A program made the position numbers and the translations under genes. DNA of 64,000 nucleotides. Origin: JBBQWR01 sp038210495. GTDB taxonomy: Bacteria; Planctomycetota; Planctomycetia; Pirellulales; DATAWG01. Below the pieces are notes generated by a model. The model had not been told where the DNA came from. It did no database searches and was given only the letters and a program-made list of their open reading frames with translations. The stretch lies in the NCBI GenBank assembly GCA_038210495.1, contig JBBQWR010000008.1, positions 70,655 through 134,654 on the forward strand. The letters run 5' to 3'. Below, piece after piece: positions 8,730 through 17,963 of the stretch (position 1 is its first letter; every line of letters begins with the position of its first letter).

Positions 8730-11072
8730 ATGAGCCGGCCGCTGCATACGCTGTGGATTGCCTCTGTTTTAGTCCCGATTCTGGCGACCGGCTGCCAACC
8801 GACGCAGCCTTTCTACTTCTTCGAGAAGGGGGACATGTCGCACTATGTCGGCGTGGCCACCAAGCTCGAAACGCCCGACCTCAAGACTTGCAGCTTGTCG
8901 GAGGTCTCCAATCCGCCGGCGCCGCTATCGCTGTCCAACAGCCATTACGACAAGATTTGGGACCTGCCGCTGGAAGAGGCCGTGCATCTGGCACTGGAGA
9001 ACAGCAAGGTGATGCGGACGCTCGGCGCCCGATTCGCCTCGCAAGGCGGAACCCGGCCGCAGGTCGGCGATGCTCCGACCGTGCTGTTGTCATCCCCCAA
9101 CGCCGTGCAAACGACATACGACCCGGGTATTATCGAATCCAATCCGACCCTGGGTGTGGAAGGCGCGCTCTCGTCATTCGACGCCGAGCTGGCTAGCAGC
9201 TTTACTTGGGAACACGATAACACGCCGCAAAATTCGCGAATCGCGGCAGGCTCCATCCAAAACCGCGTTTCCCGGCAAGATATCGACACCTTTATCACTG
9301 GCATCACCAAGCGAACTGCCGTGGGCACGACGGTCGGCATTCAGCAGACCAGCACCTACACGGATAGTAACAGCCCCCTGCGTGAATCGCCGCACGACAA
9401 TTCGATCGCCCTCGACTTCACGTTGACGCAACGGCTGTTGCGTGGCGGCGGTCTGCTGTTCAACGAGATCCACGGTCCGCTCGACGCCGGCACTCCGGGC
9501 ATCGGCGGCGGATTCAACGGCGTGATGATCGCCCGAATCAACATGGATATCAGCCTCGCGGATTTCGAGGCGGGCGTGCGCAACCTGGTCAGCGATACGG
9601 AAAACGCCTATTGGGAGCTGTACTTCGCCTATCGAGCGCTCGATGCGGCCAAGGTCGGCCGCGACAGTGCTCTCTCGACATGGACGAAGATTCACGCTTT
9701 GGCGATCGCCAACGCCCGAGGGGGCGAGGCCGACAAGGAAGCTCAATCGCGGAACCAATACTTCACATTCCGGGCGCAGGTCGAGCAGTCGCTCAACGAT
9801 CTGTATCGAATGGAAAATCGGCTGCGCTATCTGATGGGTCTGGCGGCGACCGATGGTCGGCTGATTCGACCCAAGGATGAGCCGACGACGGCCCACGTCG
9901 CGTTCGAGTGGTGCGACACGCACGAAGAGGCCCTGGCCCGCAGCATCGAGCTCCGCAGGGAAAAATGGCGGATCAAACAGCTCGAACTGGAGCTGGTCGC
10001 CTCGAAGAATCTATTGCTGCCCAATCTCGATCTGACGGCCCGATATCGAGCCTTTGGCTTGGGTGAAGACTTGGTCGCCAACGAGGGCGCCTATCGCGGG
10101 ACGCCGTCCGATACGATCATCGGCACGTCGGCAACCTCATCGCTGGCCGACGCGCCGTTCGGCTCGTTCAACCTCGGTTTGAATTTCAGCATGCCGTTCG
10201 GCTTCCGCCGCGAACTGACGACGATCCGCAATCAGCAGCTCTTGCTGGTTCGCGAAAAATCCGTGCTACAGGACCAGGAATTGGAATTGTCGCACCAGAT
10301 CGCCGACGCCGTGCGGCTGCTCGACACGCAGTATCATTTGATGCAAACCAACTACAATCGCCGGTTGGCCAGCGAACAGGAAGTCTCCGCGGTCGAAGCG
10401 GCTTATCTGGCGGGAACGGTGACGTTGGATCTGTTGCTCCAAGCTCAGCAGCGGCGGTCCGACGCCGAGTCGGCCTATTACCGATCGCTCGTCGATTACA
10501 ACCGAGGTATCAGCCAAGTCCACTACGTCAAAGGCTCGCTGCTGGAATACAACAACGTGTATCTGGCGGAAGGCCCTTGGCCGGGCAAGGCGTATTTCGA
10601 CGCTCACCGGCTGGCGCGGTCGCGCGACGCTGCCTATTATCTCAACTACGGAGTCAGCCGGCCGAGTGTGTTCAGCCAAGGGCCGCTGGAACAGCACGAA
10701 GAGGCGACCGACCAGGAGCCGCAAGGCGAAAATGTGCCGCCGGGCAAGCCGACTCCGGCGGAAATGAACACGCTGCCGATCCCCACGCCGGCGGCGACCA
10801 GCGACCAGCCGCAGCGACGACCGTCGACGGCTCGGCGGCTCAAGCCGGCCGGCGAAGGCCCGATGCTGGGCTCGGCGATCGGCAGCCGCGGCGATGTCGC
10901 TGATATTTCGATGGCCCAGCGGACCTCGGCGGTCGACACGAGTGGCTCGGGCGGTTGGACGGCGGCTGGTCAGCGGACCTCGACGAGCCGGGGCGATTTC
11001 GAGTCCGACGCGAGCTCGACGACGGCTCAAGCTGATCATTCTGCGTCAAGCTGGAAGAAAATCCAACGTTAG
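8730..11072 (+). CDS. TolC-family outer-membrane efflux lipoprotein
   Basis: A 780-residue protein. Residues 1-22 form a lipoprotein signal ending in ATGC, with Cys22 the likely lipidated residue. An outer-membrane efflux domain follows: residues 77-95 (LPLEEAVHLALENSKVMRTL), long helices near 270-370, and the second repeat near 390-470 (EEALARSIELRREKWRIKQ, then LLPNLDLTARYRAF). Helices near 500-590 complete the trimeric channel fold. Residues 640-780 form a Pro/Ser/Thr-rich tail absent from TolC itself and of unknown role. No RND or ABC pump gene is adjacent, so the inner-membrane partner is unknown. It ends 28 bases from the convergent gene at 11101. Confidence 0.9.
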   Translation: MSRPLHTLWIASVLVPILATGCQPTQPFYFFEKGDMSHYVGVATKLETPDLKTCSLSEVSNPPAPLSLSNSHYDKIWDLPLEEAVHLALENSKVMRTLGARFASQGGTRPQVGDAPTVLLSSPNAVQTTYDPGIIESNPTLGVEGALSSFDAELASSFTWEHDNTPQNSRIAAGSIQNRVSRQDIDTFITGITKRTAVGTTVGIQQTSTYTDSNSPLRESPHDNSIALDFTLTQRLLRGGGLLFNEIHGPLDAGTPGIGGGFNGVMIARINMDISLADFEAGVRNLVSDTENAYWELYFAYRALDAAKVGRDSALSTWTKIHALAIANARGGEADKEAQSRNQYFTFRAQVEQSLNDLYRMENRLRYLMGLAATDGRLIRPKDEPTTAHVAFEWCDTHEEALARSIELRREKWRIKQLELELVASKNLLLPNLDLTARYRAFGLGEDLVANEGAYRGTPSDTIIGTSATSSLADAPFGSFNLGLNFSMPFGFRRELTTIRNQQLLLVREKSVLQDQELELSHQIADAVRLLDTQYHLMQTNYNRRLASEQEVSAVEAAYLAGTVTLDLLLQAQQRRSDAESAYYRSLVDYNRGISQVHYVKGSLLEYNNVYLAEGPWPGKAYFDAHRLARSRDAAYYLNYGVSRPSVFSQGPLEQHEEATDQEPQGENVPPGKPTPAEMNTLPIPTPAATSDQPQRRPSTARRLKPAGEGPMLGSAIGSRGDVADISMAQRTSAVDTSGSGGWTAAGQRTSTSRGDFESDASSTTAQADHSASSWKKIQR

Positions 11073-11100
11073 TCGGTGAAACAGCCTTCGGCTCGCAGCA

Positions 11101-13422
11101 TCATACGGAGTTCTTGGACTTGTCGTTCGGATCCTTGTTCCGATTGTCGCGACTGCCGTCGCGCCCATTGCTGGGCCCGGACCGCGCGGCGCCCGTGTCC
11201 TTAGTTGCGGCGTTGTCTTTAACGGCCGGGCCGACCGTGGATTTCGGTTGCGGTTGCGGTTGGCTCAAAATCATCGGCCGCACTGGGTCTTTGCCACTTG
11301 CCGCCTGACCCCCACTGGGCCTTATCGATGGTTGAACGACGGCCCTCGATTCGGTGCTCAAAGTCGGACCTGTCGGACCGGTGGTGAATGCCCGCGGGAC
11401 GTCCTTGGCTTTGATCACCGGCTGATCGGCGACGGGGCGACGGTCGGTTTCGGAACGGCGGGCGTTGGGATCGACCGACTGAAACAAAAGCTTGCCCGCT
11501 CTCGGATCATCCTTGCTGGGGTCCTTGGGCTTCTTGCTCGGGTCACCGCCCGACGATGGAACTCGGCCGTGGCCGGTGTCGCCTGAGCCCGGCTGGATGC
11601 CGCTACCACTGGGCTTATTGCCGCTGGGGCCGCCCGTCGGTCCCGTAGGACCCGCTGCCGGGGCCGGTTTGTTGATGTCTCCCAGTTTCGGACCAACGAG
11701 CGGCCTGATCGTGTCATTCAATTTCGGTCCAGTGATCGGCTTGCTCGTGTCACCCGATTTCGGTCCTGTGATCGGCTTGCTTGTGTCTCCTAATTTTGGT
11801 CCCGCGAGGGGCCCAGTTTTTGAAGGCCCAAGCGTGGTATTGGACGTATCGCCCCCCTTCAGCGTCTCGCCCGTCTTCAAGTGGAATGCGTCGGGGCTAG
11901 TTGTCGTCGGGCCGCTTCGCGTGGGGCCTCCCGTTGTAGTTGGGCCCCCCGTGCTGCTCGGCCCACCGGTCGTTGTCGGACCGGGCGACGTCGACGGGAC
12001 ATGTCCGTCCAGTCGTGTCTTGCTTCCGCCAACGATAGCTTCCCCGGGCGACCCCCCAGGAAGTTTGCCGCCCGTCGCTTGAGTCAGCTTCTGGAGGTTC
12101 AGGCTCTTCGGGGGCGATCCACTCGGATTGCTTCCGACGCCGATGTTTGGTTTCGTTCCGCCCGTCGAAGCTTCCAGCTTGGCCCGCTCGTTGGCTAGGC
12201 CCTGTTCTTTGACCGCTTGGGTGGCGAAGTCTTGGCGCTGATTCTTCGACAGATCGACGAACTTGACGTTGCGGGCGCCGCCGCCGGCGCTCGTGTTGTT
12301 GACGTTCTTGACGTACTGATTCAGCGTCGAGCCGATCTGCACGTTGTTGACAGTCGTGTTGTTGACCGTCGTGTGATTGACCGTCGTGTGATTGACCGTC
12401 GTGTTGTTGTTGACGATCGTCGTCTGTTGGACGAACGTGTGCGGCGGCCTGGAATCGGGATGCCGGTCCATGTAGGTAAAATGCTCTTGGATGTGATCGT
12501 GCCAATGCGGCTCGTCTCGATGCTCCCAGCGATAATAGGAGAACAACGGATCGTAGCCGCTATGCACGCCGACCGAGAACCAGGGGTGGAAGCCCAGCGT
12601 TACGAACGATTGGCCATAATAATCGCCAAAGTAATAATGGCACGTGCTCGGGCGCACGAAGAAGTTCACCGTGAGCAAATTCGCATCGATCACGACGCTC
12701 GGCGAGAAGACGAAGTGCCGACGCTCATAGATCGGCTCGCTAAAGGCGATCGGCGCGAACAACACGCCGCGATTGGCCAGCAGATAATCCCAGTGTCCGG
12801 GAATGAACACGTAACCGCTCGGGGTCCATGAATAATGGGCCGGCGACCAAATCCAGTTGGCTTGGCCCGCCGTCCAGTAACCCGGACGCCAGACGAAATG
12901 GCTCTCGTGCCATTGTTGCACGCCCGGCACCCAAAAATCTCTCGGGTCGGGCGCGGGCGTCGTCGGACCTTCCTCGAGCGATTCCGGTGGCTGCGGCAAG
13001 TAGCTTACTTCCGATTGCTGCTGCGGGGACCAGAACCCGGGCGTCCACTGCGAGCCCGCGTTCGTCTTCGTCCAATAGCCGGGAACCCAGATAAACCCCG
13101 GAGGGGCGTCTCGCCAAATTCCGCTGATCCACAAAAATCGGTTCGACGACTCGTCCCAGCCCCAGTAGCCGGAAATCCAGACGACGTTGTTTCCCTCCGG
13201 CTTCACGTCCGGCGGCAACTCTTCGATCGGCGCCGGGGCCTCGGCGGCGATCGCCAGCGGCGGGACCGGATTGGCGATCGTCGGCTCGGCGAACGCTTCG
13301 TGAACCGGGCCGCGAGTTAACGCCTCTTGACCATTCTCTTGAGCCAATAAGGGTCGCGATGTCAGGCAGCATACACTCGCGAGCCCAAAGACTAAGCACA
13401 CTTTCCAGCGCATGGCGCTCAT
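11101..13422 (-). CDS. WXXGXW (YXWGXW) repeat secreted protein
   Basis: A 773-residue protein with a signal peptide (residues 1-27, ending LLAQ). Residues 70-235 hold about eight copies of a W-x-P/S-G-x-W motif (WISGYW, WISGIW, WVPGYW, WTPGFW, WRPGYW and others), as in the WXXGXW family common in planctomycetes. A Tyr/His-rich segment follows, then a NTTVNHTTVNHTTVNNTTVN tract near 340. The C-terminal half is Pro/Gly/Thr-rich, with four tandem units like GPKLGDTSKPIT near 560-610. It is probably an extracellular or envelope structural protein. AAGGA precedes the ATG. Large open frames on the other strand are shadows of this biased composition. Confidence 0.88.
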   Translation of the reverse strand: MSAMRWKVCLVFGLASVCCLTSRPLLAQENGQEALTRGPVHEAFAEPTIANPVPPLAIAAEAPAPIEELPPDVKPEGNNVVWISGYWGWDESSNRFLWISGIWRDAPPGFIWVPGYWTKTNAGSQWTPGFWSPQQQSEVSYLPQPPESLEEGPTTPAPDPRDFWVPGVQQWHESHFVWRPGYWTAGQANWIWSPAHYSWTPSGYVFIPGHWDYLLANRGVLFAPIAFSEPIYERRHFVFSPSVVIDANLLTVNFFVRPSTCHYYFGDYYGQSFVTLGFHPWFSVGVHSGYDPLFSYYRWEHRDEPHWHDHIQEHFTYMDRHPDSRPPHTFVQQTTIVNNNTTVNHTTVNHTTVNNTTVNNVQIGSTLNQYVKNVNNTSAGGGARNVKFVDLSKNQRQDFATQAVKEQGLANERAKLEASTGGTKPNIGVGSNPSGSPPKSLNLQKLTQATGGKLPGGSPGEAIVGGSKTRLDGHVPSTSPGPTTTGGPSSTGGPTTTGGPTRSGPTTTSPDAFHLKTGETLKGGDTSNTTLGPSKTGPLAGPKLGDTSKPITGPKSGDTSKPITGPKLNDTIRPLVGPKLGDINKPAPAAGPTGPTGGPSGNKPSGSGIQPGSGDTGHGRVPSSGGDPSKKPKDPSKDDPRAGKLLFQSVDPNARRSETDRRPVADQPVIKAKDVPRAFTTGPTGPTLSTESRAVVQPSIRPSGGQAASGKDPVRPMILSQPQPQPKSTVGPAVKDNAATKDTGAARSGPSNGRDGSRDNRNKDPNDKSKNSV

Positions 13423-13862
13423 GACAAAATCCTTTTCAACAGAGTGTTTAGAAGCATCGCCGACAGGGGCGAGCTGTTTCAGGCGGGGAGACCGATTTCC
13501 AAGGCGAGACTGAGTCGGCCTACAATTCTAACCCGTAACCAAGGCGCCGGTGTCGAATGCATTTCGCATACCCATGCGAATTATCGAGCCGCCGAACGAA
13601 GCGATTTCGCCGAAGGCCCGAGCGGATGTAATTATAACGCTCGATGGGATAAGTGTGATAGAGAATCTGAAAAAGAAACTAGGGGTGATGGGGCGAGGGA
13701 CCAGGGGAAGAGTAGCGGCGCCGCCGTGCCGACGGCTGGCCGGGGAGCTGGGCGCCCGTCGTTTTCTTCGTCCCTAGTCCCGCCCCACCACCCCCAGCCC
13801 CTATTCCCGCCACCGCTAGTTCCACCACCCCCATACCAGCGACCAATCCCGGAGACATCCCG
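13423..13862. other. Divergent intergenic region with a family C repeat
   Basis: About 440 bases between the WXXGXW gene and the DUF486 gene. The first half is AT-richer and should hold both promoters; the second half is the family C repeat at 13678-13815. Open frames across the region follow the repeat and show no family features. Confidence 0.4.
13678..13815. repeat. Dispersed palindromic repeat, family C (copy 2)
   Basis: Left arm AGGGGTGATGGGGCGAGGGA, a GGCGCCGCCGTGCC-type centre, and right arm TCGTCCCTAGTCCCGCCCC followed by CCCCCAGCCCCTATTCC. It resembles the elements at 2699-2795 and 35525-35620. Confidence 0.7.
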
Positions 13863-14219
13863 ATGTCCAACGTCCTCACAACCGTCGGCTTGCTCATTTG
13901 CTCAAACGCATTCATGAACGTCGCCTGGTATGGCCACTTGAAGTTCAAGCAAGCGCCGCTGATGGCAGCCATCGCCGTGAGTTGGCTGATCGCTTTGCCC
14001 GAATACGCTCTGCAAGTGCCGGCCAACCGCATTGGGCACGAACAACTCTCCGCGCCGCAATTGAAAATTATTCAAGAAGCTATTTCAATCGGCGTGTTCG
14101 TCGCGCTCGACTTCGTCTACCTGAAAGAAGCAATCCGTCCGACCGATTGGCTGGCGTTCGCCCTGATCCTGAGCGCGGTGGCGCTCGTCATGGTCCCACG
14201 ATTCGCCACGGCCGGGTAA
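13863..14219 (+). CDS. DMT-family membrane protein, DUF486
   Basis: A 118-residue inner-membrane protein with four predicted helices (residues 5-25, 33-50, 70-90, 96-114), the size and pattern of DUF486 members of the drug/metabolite transporter superfamily. Family-type segments include FMNVAWYGHLKF near residue 17, ALPEYALQVPANRIG near 44 and QLKIIQEAISIGVF near 66. The substrate is unknown. The ATG follows GGAGACATCCCG, a fair ribosome binding site. Confidence 0.9.
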   Translation: MSNVLTTVGLLICSNAFMNVAWYGHLKFKQAPLMAAIAVSWLIALPEYALQVPANRIGHEQLSAPQLKIIQEAISIGVFVALDFVYLKEAIRPTDWLAFALILSAVALVMVPRFATAG

Positions 14220-14398
14220 CGCTGACACACCACTGCTCGCCTTCCTCGTCGGCGAGGGGGGAGTGTAATCTCCCAGTCCCTTAGCCAACACTTCCAATGA
14301 ATTGCCAGGTTCCGAGTTGCCTTCGCCTATGTTTCCCCGGGCCATCAGCGGTTCTATACTGGACAGAGAAAACAATTCCCGAATCTCGCGACTTCAAT

Positions 14399-16894
14399 AT
14401 GCTCCCAATCCGTGATCGCTCCGCATCGCTTGACGTCGAGGGTTGGTGGGCCGTGCCCAGCCTACGCCGCGGCGATGGGCGACTGGTCGCGCTCTGGTCG
14501 GCGGTTGCTGTCGTTAGTCTGCTTTTCATTACAGCACGAGCAGCCAATGCCCAGTTCGGCTTCACCGGTCCGGCCGAGCTTTCCGACGCATTGCAGGTCG
14601 ACGAGGCCGACTCGGCGGCCCGCACGCTGCTCCAGCGGGCAAAAGCCCACGCCGCCGAGAAGCAGTGGGACGAGGCCATCGAGACGCTACGGCAAGTGAT
14701 GGAGCATCATGGCGAGCGACTCGTGCGGGTCGATCCGCATCGGTATCTCTCCATGCGCGAGTATTGCCAGATGCAGTTGTCGCAGTTGCCGGCCGAAGGG
14801 CTGGCGATGTATCGCGGACGCATCGATGCGCAGGCGAAGCGACTGTATGAGCAAGGAGTGGCCGAGCGCGACGAGAAATTGCTGCGCCGGGTTGTCGATG
14901 AGTTGTTCGTCAGTTCTTGGGGAGACAAGGCTTTGTGGATGCTAGGAGAGATGGAGCTGGAGCGCGGGAATTACGAGCAGGCTCGCGGTTGTTGGCAGCG
15001 AATAAAATTTGAGTCTGGCGGGCCTGGGGAAATCGAACGTGAGGGGACCGCAGGCTTACGCCCCCCGCTCGCCGACGAGGATAAGAAGAAGTATCCGCCG
15101 CCGTATTGGCTGGCTTATCCCGATTCGCAGATCGATTTGGCCGAGGCGCGGGCGCGGCTGGCGCTCGTGTCGATTATGGAAGGATCGCTCGTGCGGGCGG
15201 AAAAAGAGTTGGCCGAGCTCGAGCGGCTGCATCCTCGCGCCCGGGACCGAATGGCGGGGCGCGACGCGCAGTATGCCGAGACGCTACGGCGACTGTTTGC
15301 GCTGGCTCAGCAGCGGCCTGAAATGCCACTGGGCAAGGATTGGGCGACATTCGCCGGCGCCACCACGCGGACTGCCCGCGCGGCGTTGCGGTCTAGGTTC
15401 GGCGCTGTGGCCTGGGAAGTTCCGCTCGCATCGCGGCCGTTTCAAGCGGATATGGCCGTCGTGCATAATCCGGAATTCAAGCTGCCCGAGTTTCGTGTCG
15501 GCGAGGAGCAGCGGGGCCTGCTCAGTTTTCATCCACTCGTTGTCGACGATATCGTGCTATTCAACACGGCCGAGAAAGTGTTCGCGCTGAAACTCAAGAC
15601 GGGCAAACCCGCTTGGCCTGTTGCCCCGAACAATAATCTGCCGGCGCGCGAGCCGGGCGAAATTTTCAATAGCGCCTCGGGCCACGACATTCGGCCCGAC
15701 CCGATTGGCGGCGGCGTGGTATATCATGCGTATGGCGCCCCACGATTCACGATGACCGCCCGCGACCATCGGCTGTACGCACGGCTGGGTTCGCCGATTA
15801 CGGCCCATCCGGTCGACCAACCGTTTGTCGGCGGCGGCAGCTATTTGGTCTGCCTCGACCTTGCCGCCGAAGGTTATTTGCGGTGGCGGATTCCCGAGCC
15901 CGGCAAAGAAGACGAACGCTGGGCCTTCGAAGGCTCGCCGGTTTGCGACGGCGTGAACGTCTATGTGGCGATGCGGCGGAGCGATATTCGGCCGCAAGAG
16001 CATGTGGCCTGTTTCGACGCTCAGACCGGCGCCATGCGCTGGCGACGGCTGGTGTGCGCGGCCGAGTCGCCCGCCCGGGGGCAGATCGAAGAGATGACGC
16101 ACAATTTGCTGACGCTCGCCGAGGGCGTGCTCTACTTGAATACGAATCTCGGCGCCATTGCCGCGCTCTCCACGAGCGACGGCCACATCAATTGGCTTTA
16201 TCGCTACGAACGATCGAAGCATTCAACCGATGCGGGCGGCCGGCAGTTCTATCGCGACTTGAATCCGTGTGTCTTCGACCGGGGGCGCGTGTTCGCTGCG
16301 CCGGCGGACACGCCCGCGATTTTCGCGCTCGACGCGGCGACCGGTGAACTGCTTTGGGAAAATCGAAAGGCCGGCGACGCGACGCAATTGCTCGGCGTTG
16401 TCGGCGAGAATCTGATCGCCAGTGGACGACGGTTATATTGGCTCGACATCGAGCATGGCGACCGGCGAATGGAGATGGCGCCGGATCAGCCGACGATCTC
16501 CGGCTACGGCCGCGGCGCATTGATCGGCGATTTAATTTATTGGCCGACGCGATCGGAGCTTCGGATCTATCGGCAAGATTACGCTGCGGCCAGATCGCAA
16601 GACGTTCCTGATCCGATTCCGATCGGCGGCGGAAATCTGGTCGCGGCCGGCGAGTATTTGCTCGTCGCGACTCCGGATAGGTTGATTGCATACGGTCCGA
16701 GTAACGGCCAGCCGGCGATGGGGGAGCGGCCGCTGGTTATACGTCAGAGTTCGCCAGGCGCCAGCGTCGCATCGGGAATGATCGGTACTTTGATGAGCTT
16801 CAGTAACGCCGCGCCGAGGACAGGGGGCTTACGCCCCCCGCTCGCCTTTCACTCCCGACTCCCGTCTCCCGACTCCCGACTCCCCCACCGCTAA
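14399..16894 (+). CDS. PQQ-like beta-propeller repeat protein with N-terminal helical region
   Basis: About 831 residues from the ATG at 14399; an upstream ATG at 14297 would add 34 residues of unconvincing sequence. A hydrophobic segment near residues 33-53 (ALWSAVAVVSLLFITARAAN) is a signal or anchor. Residues 65-290 are TPR-like and helical. Residues 390-780 contain propeller blades with motifs such as LVVDDIVLFNTAEKVFALKL, FDAQTGAMRWRR and FALDAATGELLWENRK. It probably acts in the envelope; no ligand is certain. Two family B repeat ends lie inside the frame (15041-15073 encoding GTAGLRPPLADE, and 16818-16847), and the last residues come from a family D repeat, so the C-terminus seems built from repeats. 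Confidence 0.85.
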   Translation: MLPIRDRSASLDVEGWWAVPSLRRGDGRLVALWSAVAVVSLLFITARAANAQFGFTGPAELSDALQVDEADSAARTLLQRAKAHAAEKQWDEAIETLRQVMEHHGERLVRVDPHRYLSMREYCQMQLSQLPAEGLAMYRGRIDAQAKRLYEQGVAERDEKLLRRVVDELFVSSWGDKALWMLGEMELERGNYEQARGCWQRIKFESGGPGEIEREGTAGLRPPLADEDKKKYPPPYWLAYPDSQIDLAEARARLALVSIMEGSLVRAEKELAELERLHPRARDRMAGRDAQYAETLRRLFALAQQRPEMPLGKDWATFAGATTRTARAALRSRFGAVAWEVPLASRPFQADMAVVHNPEFKLPEFRVGEEQRGLLSFHPLVVDDIVLFNTAEKVFALKLKTGKPAWPVAPNNNLPAREPGEIFNSASGHDIRPDPIGGGVVYHAYGAPRFTMTARDHRLYARLGSPITAHPVDQPFVGGGSYLVCLDLAAEGYLRWRIPEPGKEDERWAFEGSPVCDGVNVYVAMRRSDIRPQEHVACFDAQTGAMRWRRLVCAAESPARGQIEEMTHNLLTLAEGVLYLNTNLGAIAALSTSDGHINWLYRYERSKHSTDAGGRQFYRDLNPCVFDRGRVFAAPADTPAIFALDAATGELLWENRKAGDATQLLGVVGENLIASGRRLYWLDIEHGDRRMEMAPDQPTISGYGRGALIGDLIYWPTRSELRIYRQDYAAARSQDVPDPIPIGGGNLVAAGEYLLVATPDRLIAYGPSNGQPAMGERPLVIRQSSPGASVASGMIGTLMSFSNAAPRTGGLRPPLAFHSRLPSPDSRLPHR
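15041..15073. repeat. Family B repeat end inside a coding region
   Basis: GAGGGGACCGCAGGCTTACG followed by CCCCCCGCTCGCC, matching one end of the family B elements at 6989 and 43893. It keeps the PQQ protein frame open and adds about 11 residues. Confidence 0.7.
16818..16888. repeat. Family B repeat end followed by a family D repeat
   Basis: GGACAGGGGGCTTACGCCCC with CCGCTCGCC at 16818-16847, then CTCCCGACTCCCGTCTCCCG-type tandem units at 16850-16888. Together they encode the last roughly 25 residues of the PQQ protein. Confidence 0.7.
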
Positions 16895-16899
16895 TTCCC

Positions 16900-17949
16900 A
16901 TGCCCGACGATATCGAAGCCGTTCAGAAACTCAGCGACGCTTACCGCCGCATCGTGGCGGAGCTCGGCAAAGCGATCGTCGGTCAACAGCGAGTGATCGA
17001 AGAACTGCTGATCGCCATGTTCGCCCGCGGCCATTGTCTGCTGGTGGGCGTGCCCGGGCTGGCGAAGACGCTGATGATTCGCACGCTGGCCGATGCGTTG
17101 TCGCTCAAGTTCAATCGCATTCAGTTTACGCCGGACCTCATGCCCTCGGACATCACGGGCACGGAAGTGATTCAAGAGGACAAAGCCAGCGGCGCCCGGG
17201 CGTTCAAGTTTCTCGAGGGACCGGTTTTCGCGAATGTGATTCTCGCGGACGAGATCAATCGCACGCCTCCCAAGACGCAGGCGGCGCTGCTGGAGGCCAT
17301 GCAGGAGCATCAGATCACCGTCGGCGGAACTCGGCACACGCTGTCGGAACCGTTCTTCGTGCTCGCCACTCAGAATCCGATCGAGCAAGAGGGAACCTAC
17401 CCGCTGCCCGAGGCGCAGCTCGACCGATTCATGTTCAACGTGCTGGTCGACTACCCGAGCGAGGAAGAGGAATTTCAGATCGTCAAACAAACGACGACCG
17501 ATGTGCCGACGAACATCACTCGCACGCTGACGGCGGAGGAGATCATCGAGCTATCGCGGATCGTGCGCCGCGTGCCGGTGGCCGATCATGTGACTCGCTA
17601 TGCCCTACAGTTCACGCGTCTGACGCGAAAGGATCACGGCCCCGTGCCGGATTTCATTCGCGAATATGTCAGTTGGGGCGCCGGGCCGCGGGCGAGCCAG
17701 TTTTTGGTGCTCGGAGCAAAAGCCCGGGCCGTCCTGCATGGCCGGTATTTCGCCACATGCGACGACATTCGGGCCGTCGCCGCGCCCGTGCTGCGGCACC
17801 GAATCGTGACGAACTTCAACGCCGAGGCCGAAGGGATCAAGCCCGACGAAATCATCCGCCGCTTGATCGCGCACATACCGGTCGACGATTACGAAAAGTC
17901 GTTGGGCGGAAAATTGCCCGACGTGTTCCGCTCGAAAGAGGCGTCGTAG
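16900..17949 (+). CDS. MoxR-family AAA+ ATPase
   Basis: A 349-residue cytosolic AAA+ chaperone. Walker A is GVPGLAKT near residue 50, Walker B VILADEINR near 115, and the sensor/arginine-finger segment ATQNPIEQEGTYPLPEAQLDRF starts near 165. The C-terminal lid follows from about 255. MoxR proteins usually help mature or insert cofactors with DUF58 and von Willebrand partners encoded next to them; here the downstream gene is a convergent hydrolase and the only DUF58 gene in view is 45 kb away. It starts five bases after the PQQ gene, so the two may be co-transcribed. Confidence 0.95.
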   Translation: MPDDIEAVQKLSDAYRRIVAELGKAIVGQQRVIEELLIAMFARGHCLLVGVPGLAKTLMIRTLADALSLKFNRIQFTPDLMPSDITGTEVIQEDKASGARAFKFLEGPVFANVILADEINRTPPKTQAALLEAMQEHQITVGGTRHTLSEPFFVLATQNPIEQEGTYPLPEAQLDRFMFNVLVDYPSEEEEFQIVKQTTTDVPTNITRTLTAEEIIELSRIVRRVPVADHVTRYALQFTRLTRKDHGPVPDFIREYVSWGAGPRASQFLVLGAKARAVLHGRYFATCDDIRAVAAPVLRHRIVTNFNAEAEGIKPDEIIRRLIAHIPVDDYEKSLGGKLPDVFRSKEAS

Positions 17950-17963
17950 GGAGCGGTCTGCGA

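Noticed and set aside
11492..12831. Two long plus-strand open frames opposite the WXXGXW gene
   Set aside because: They mirror the Pro/Gly/Thr-rich and WXXGXW coding strand; no start context or family features.
13444..13917. A 157-codon plus-strand frame before the DUF486 gene
   Set aside because: Most of it is the family C repeat; composition unlike neighbouring proteins.
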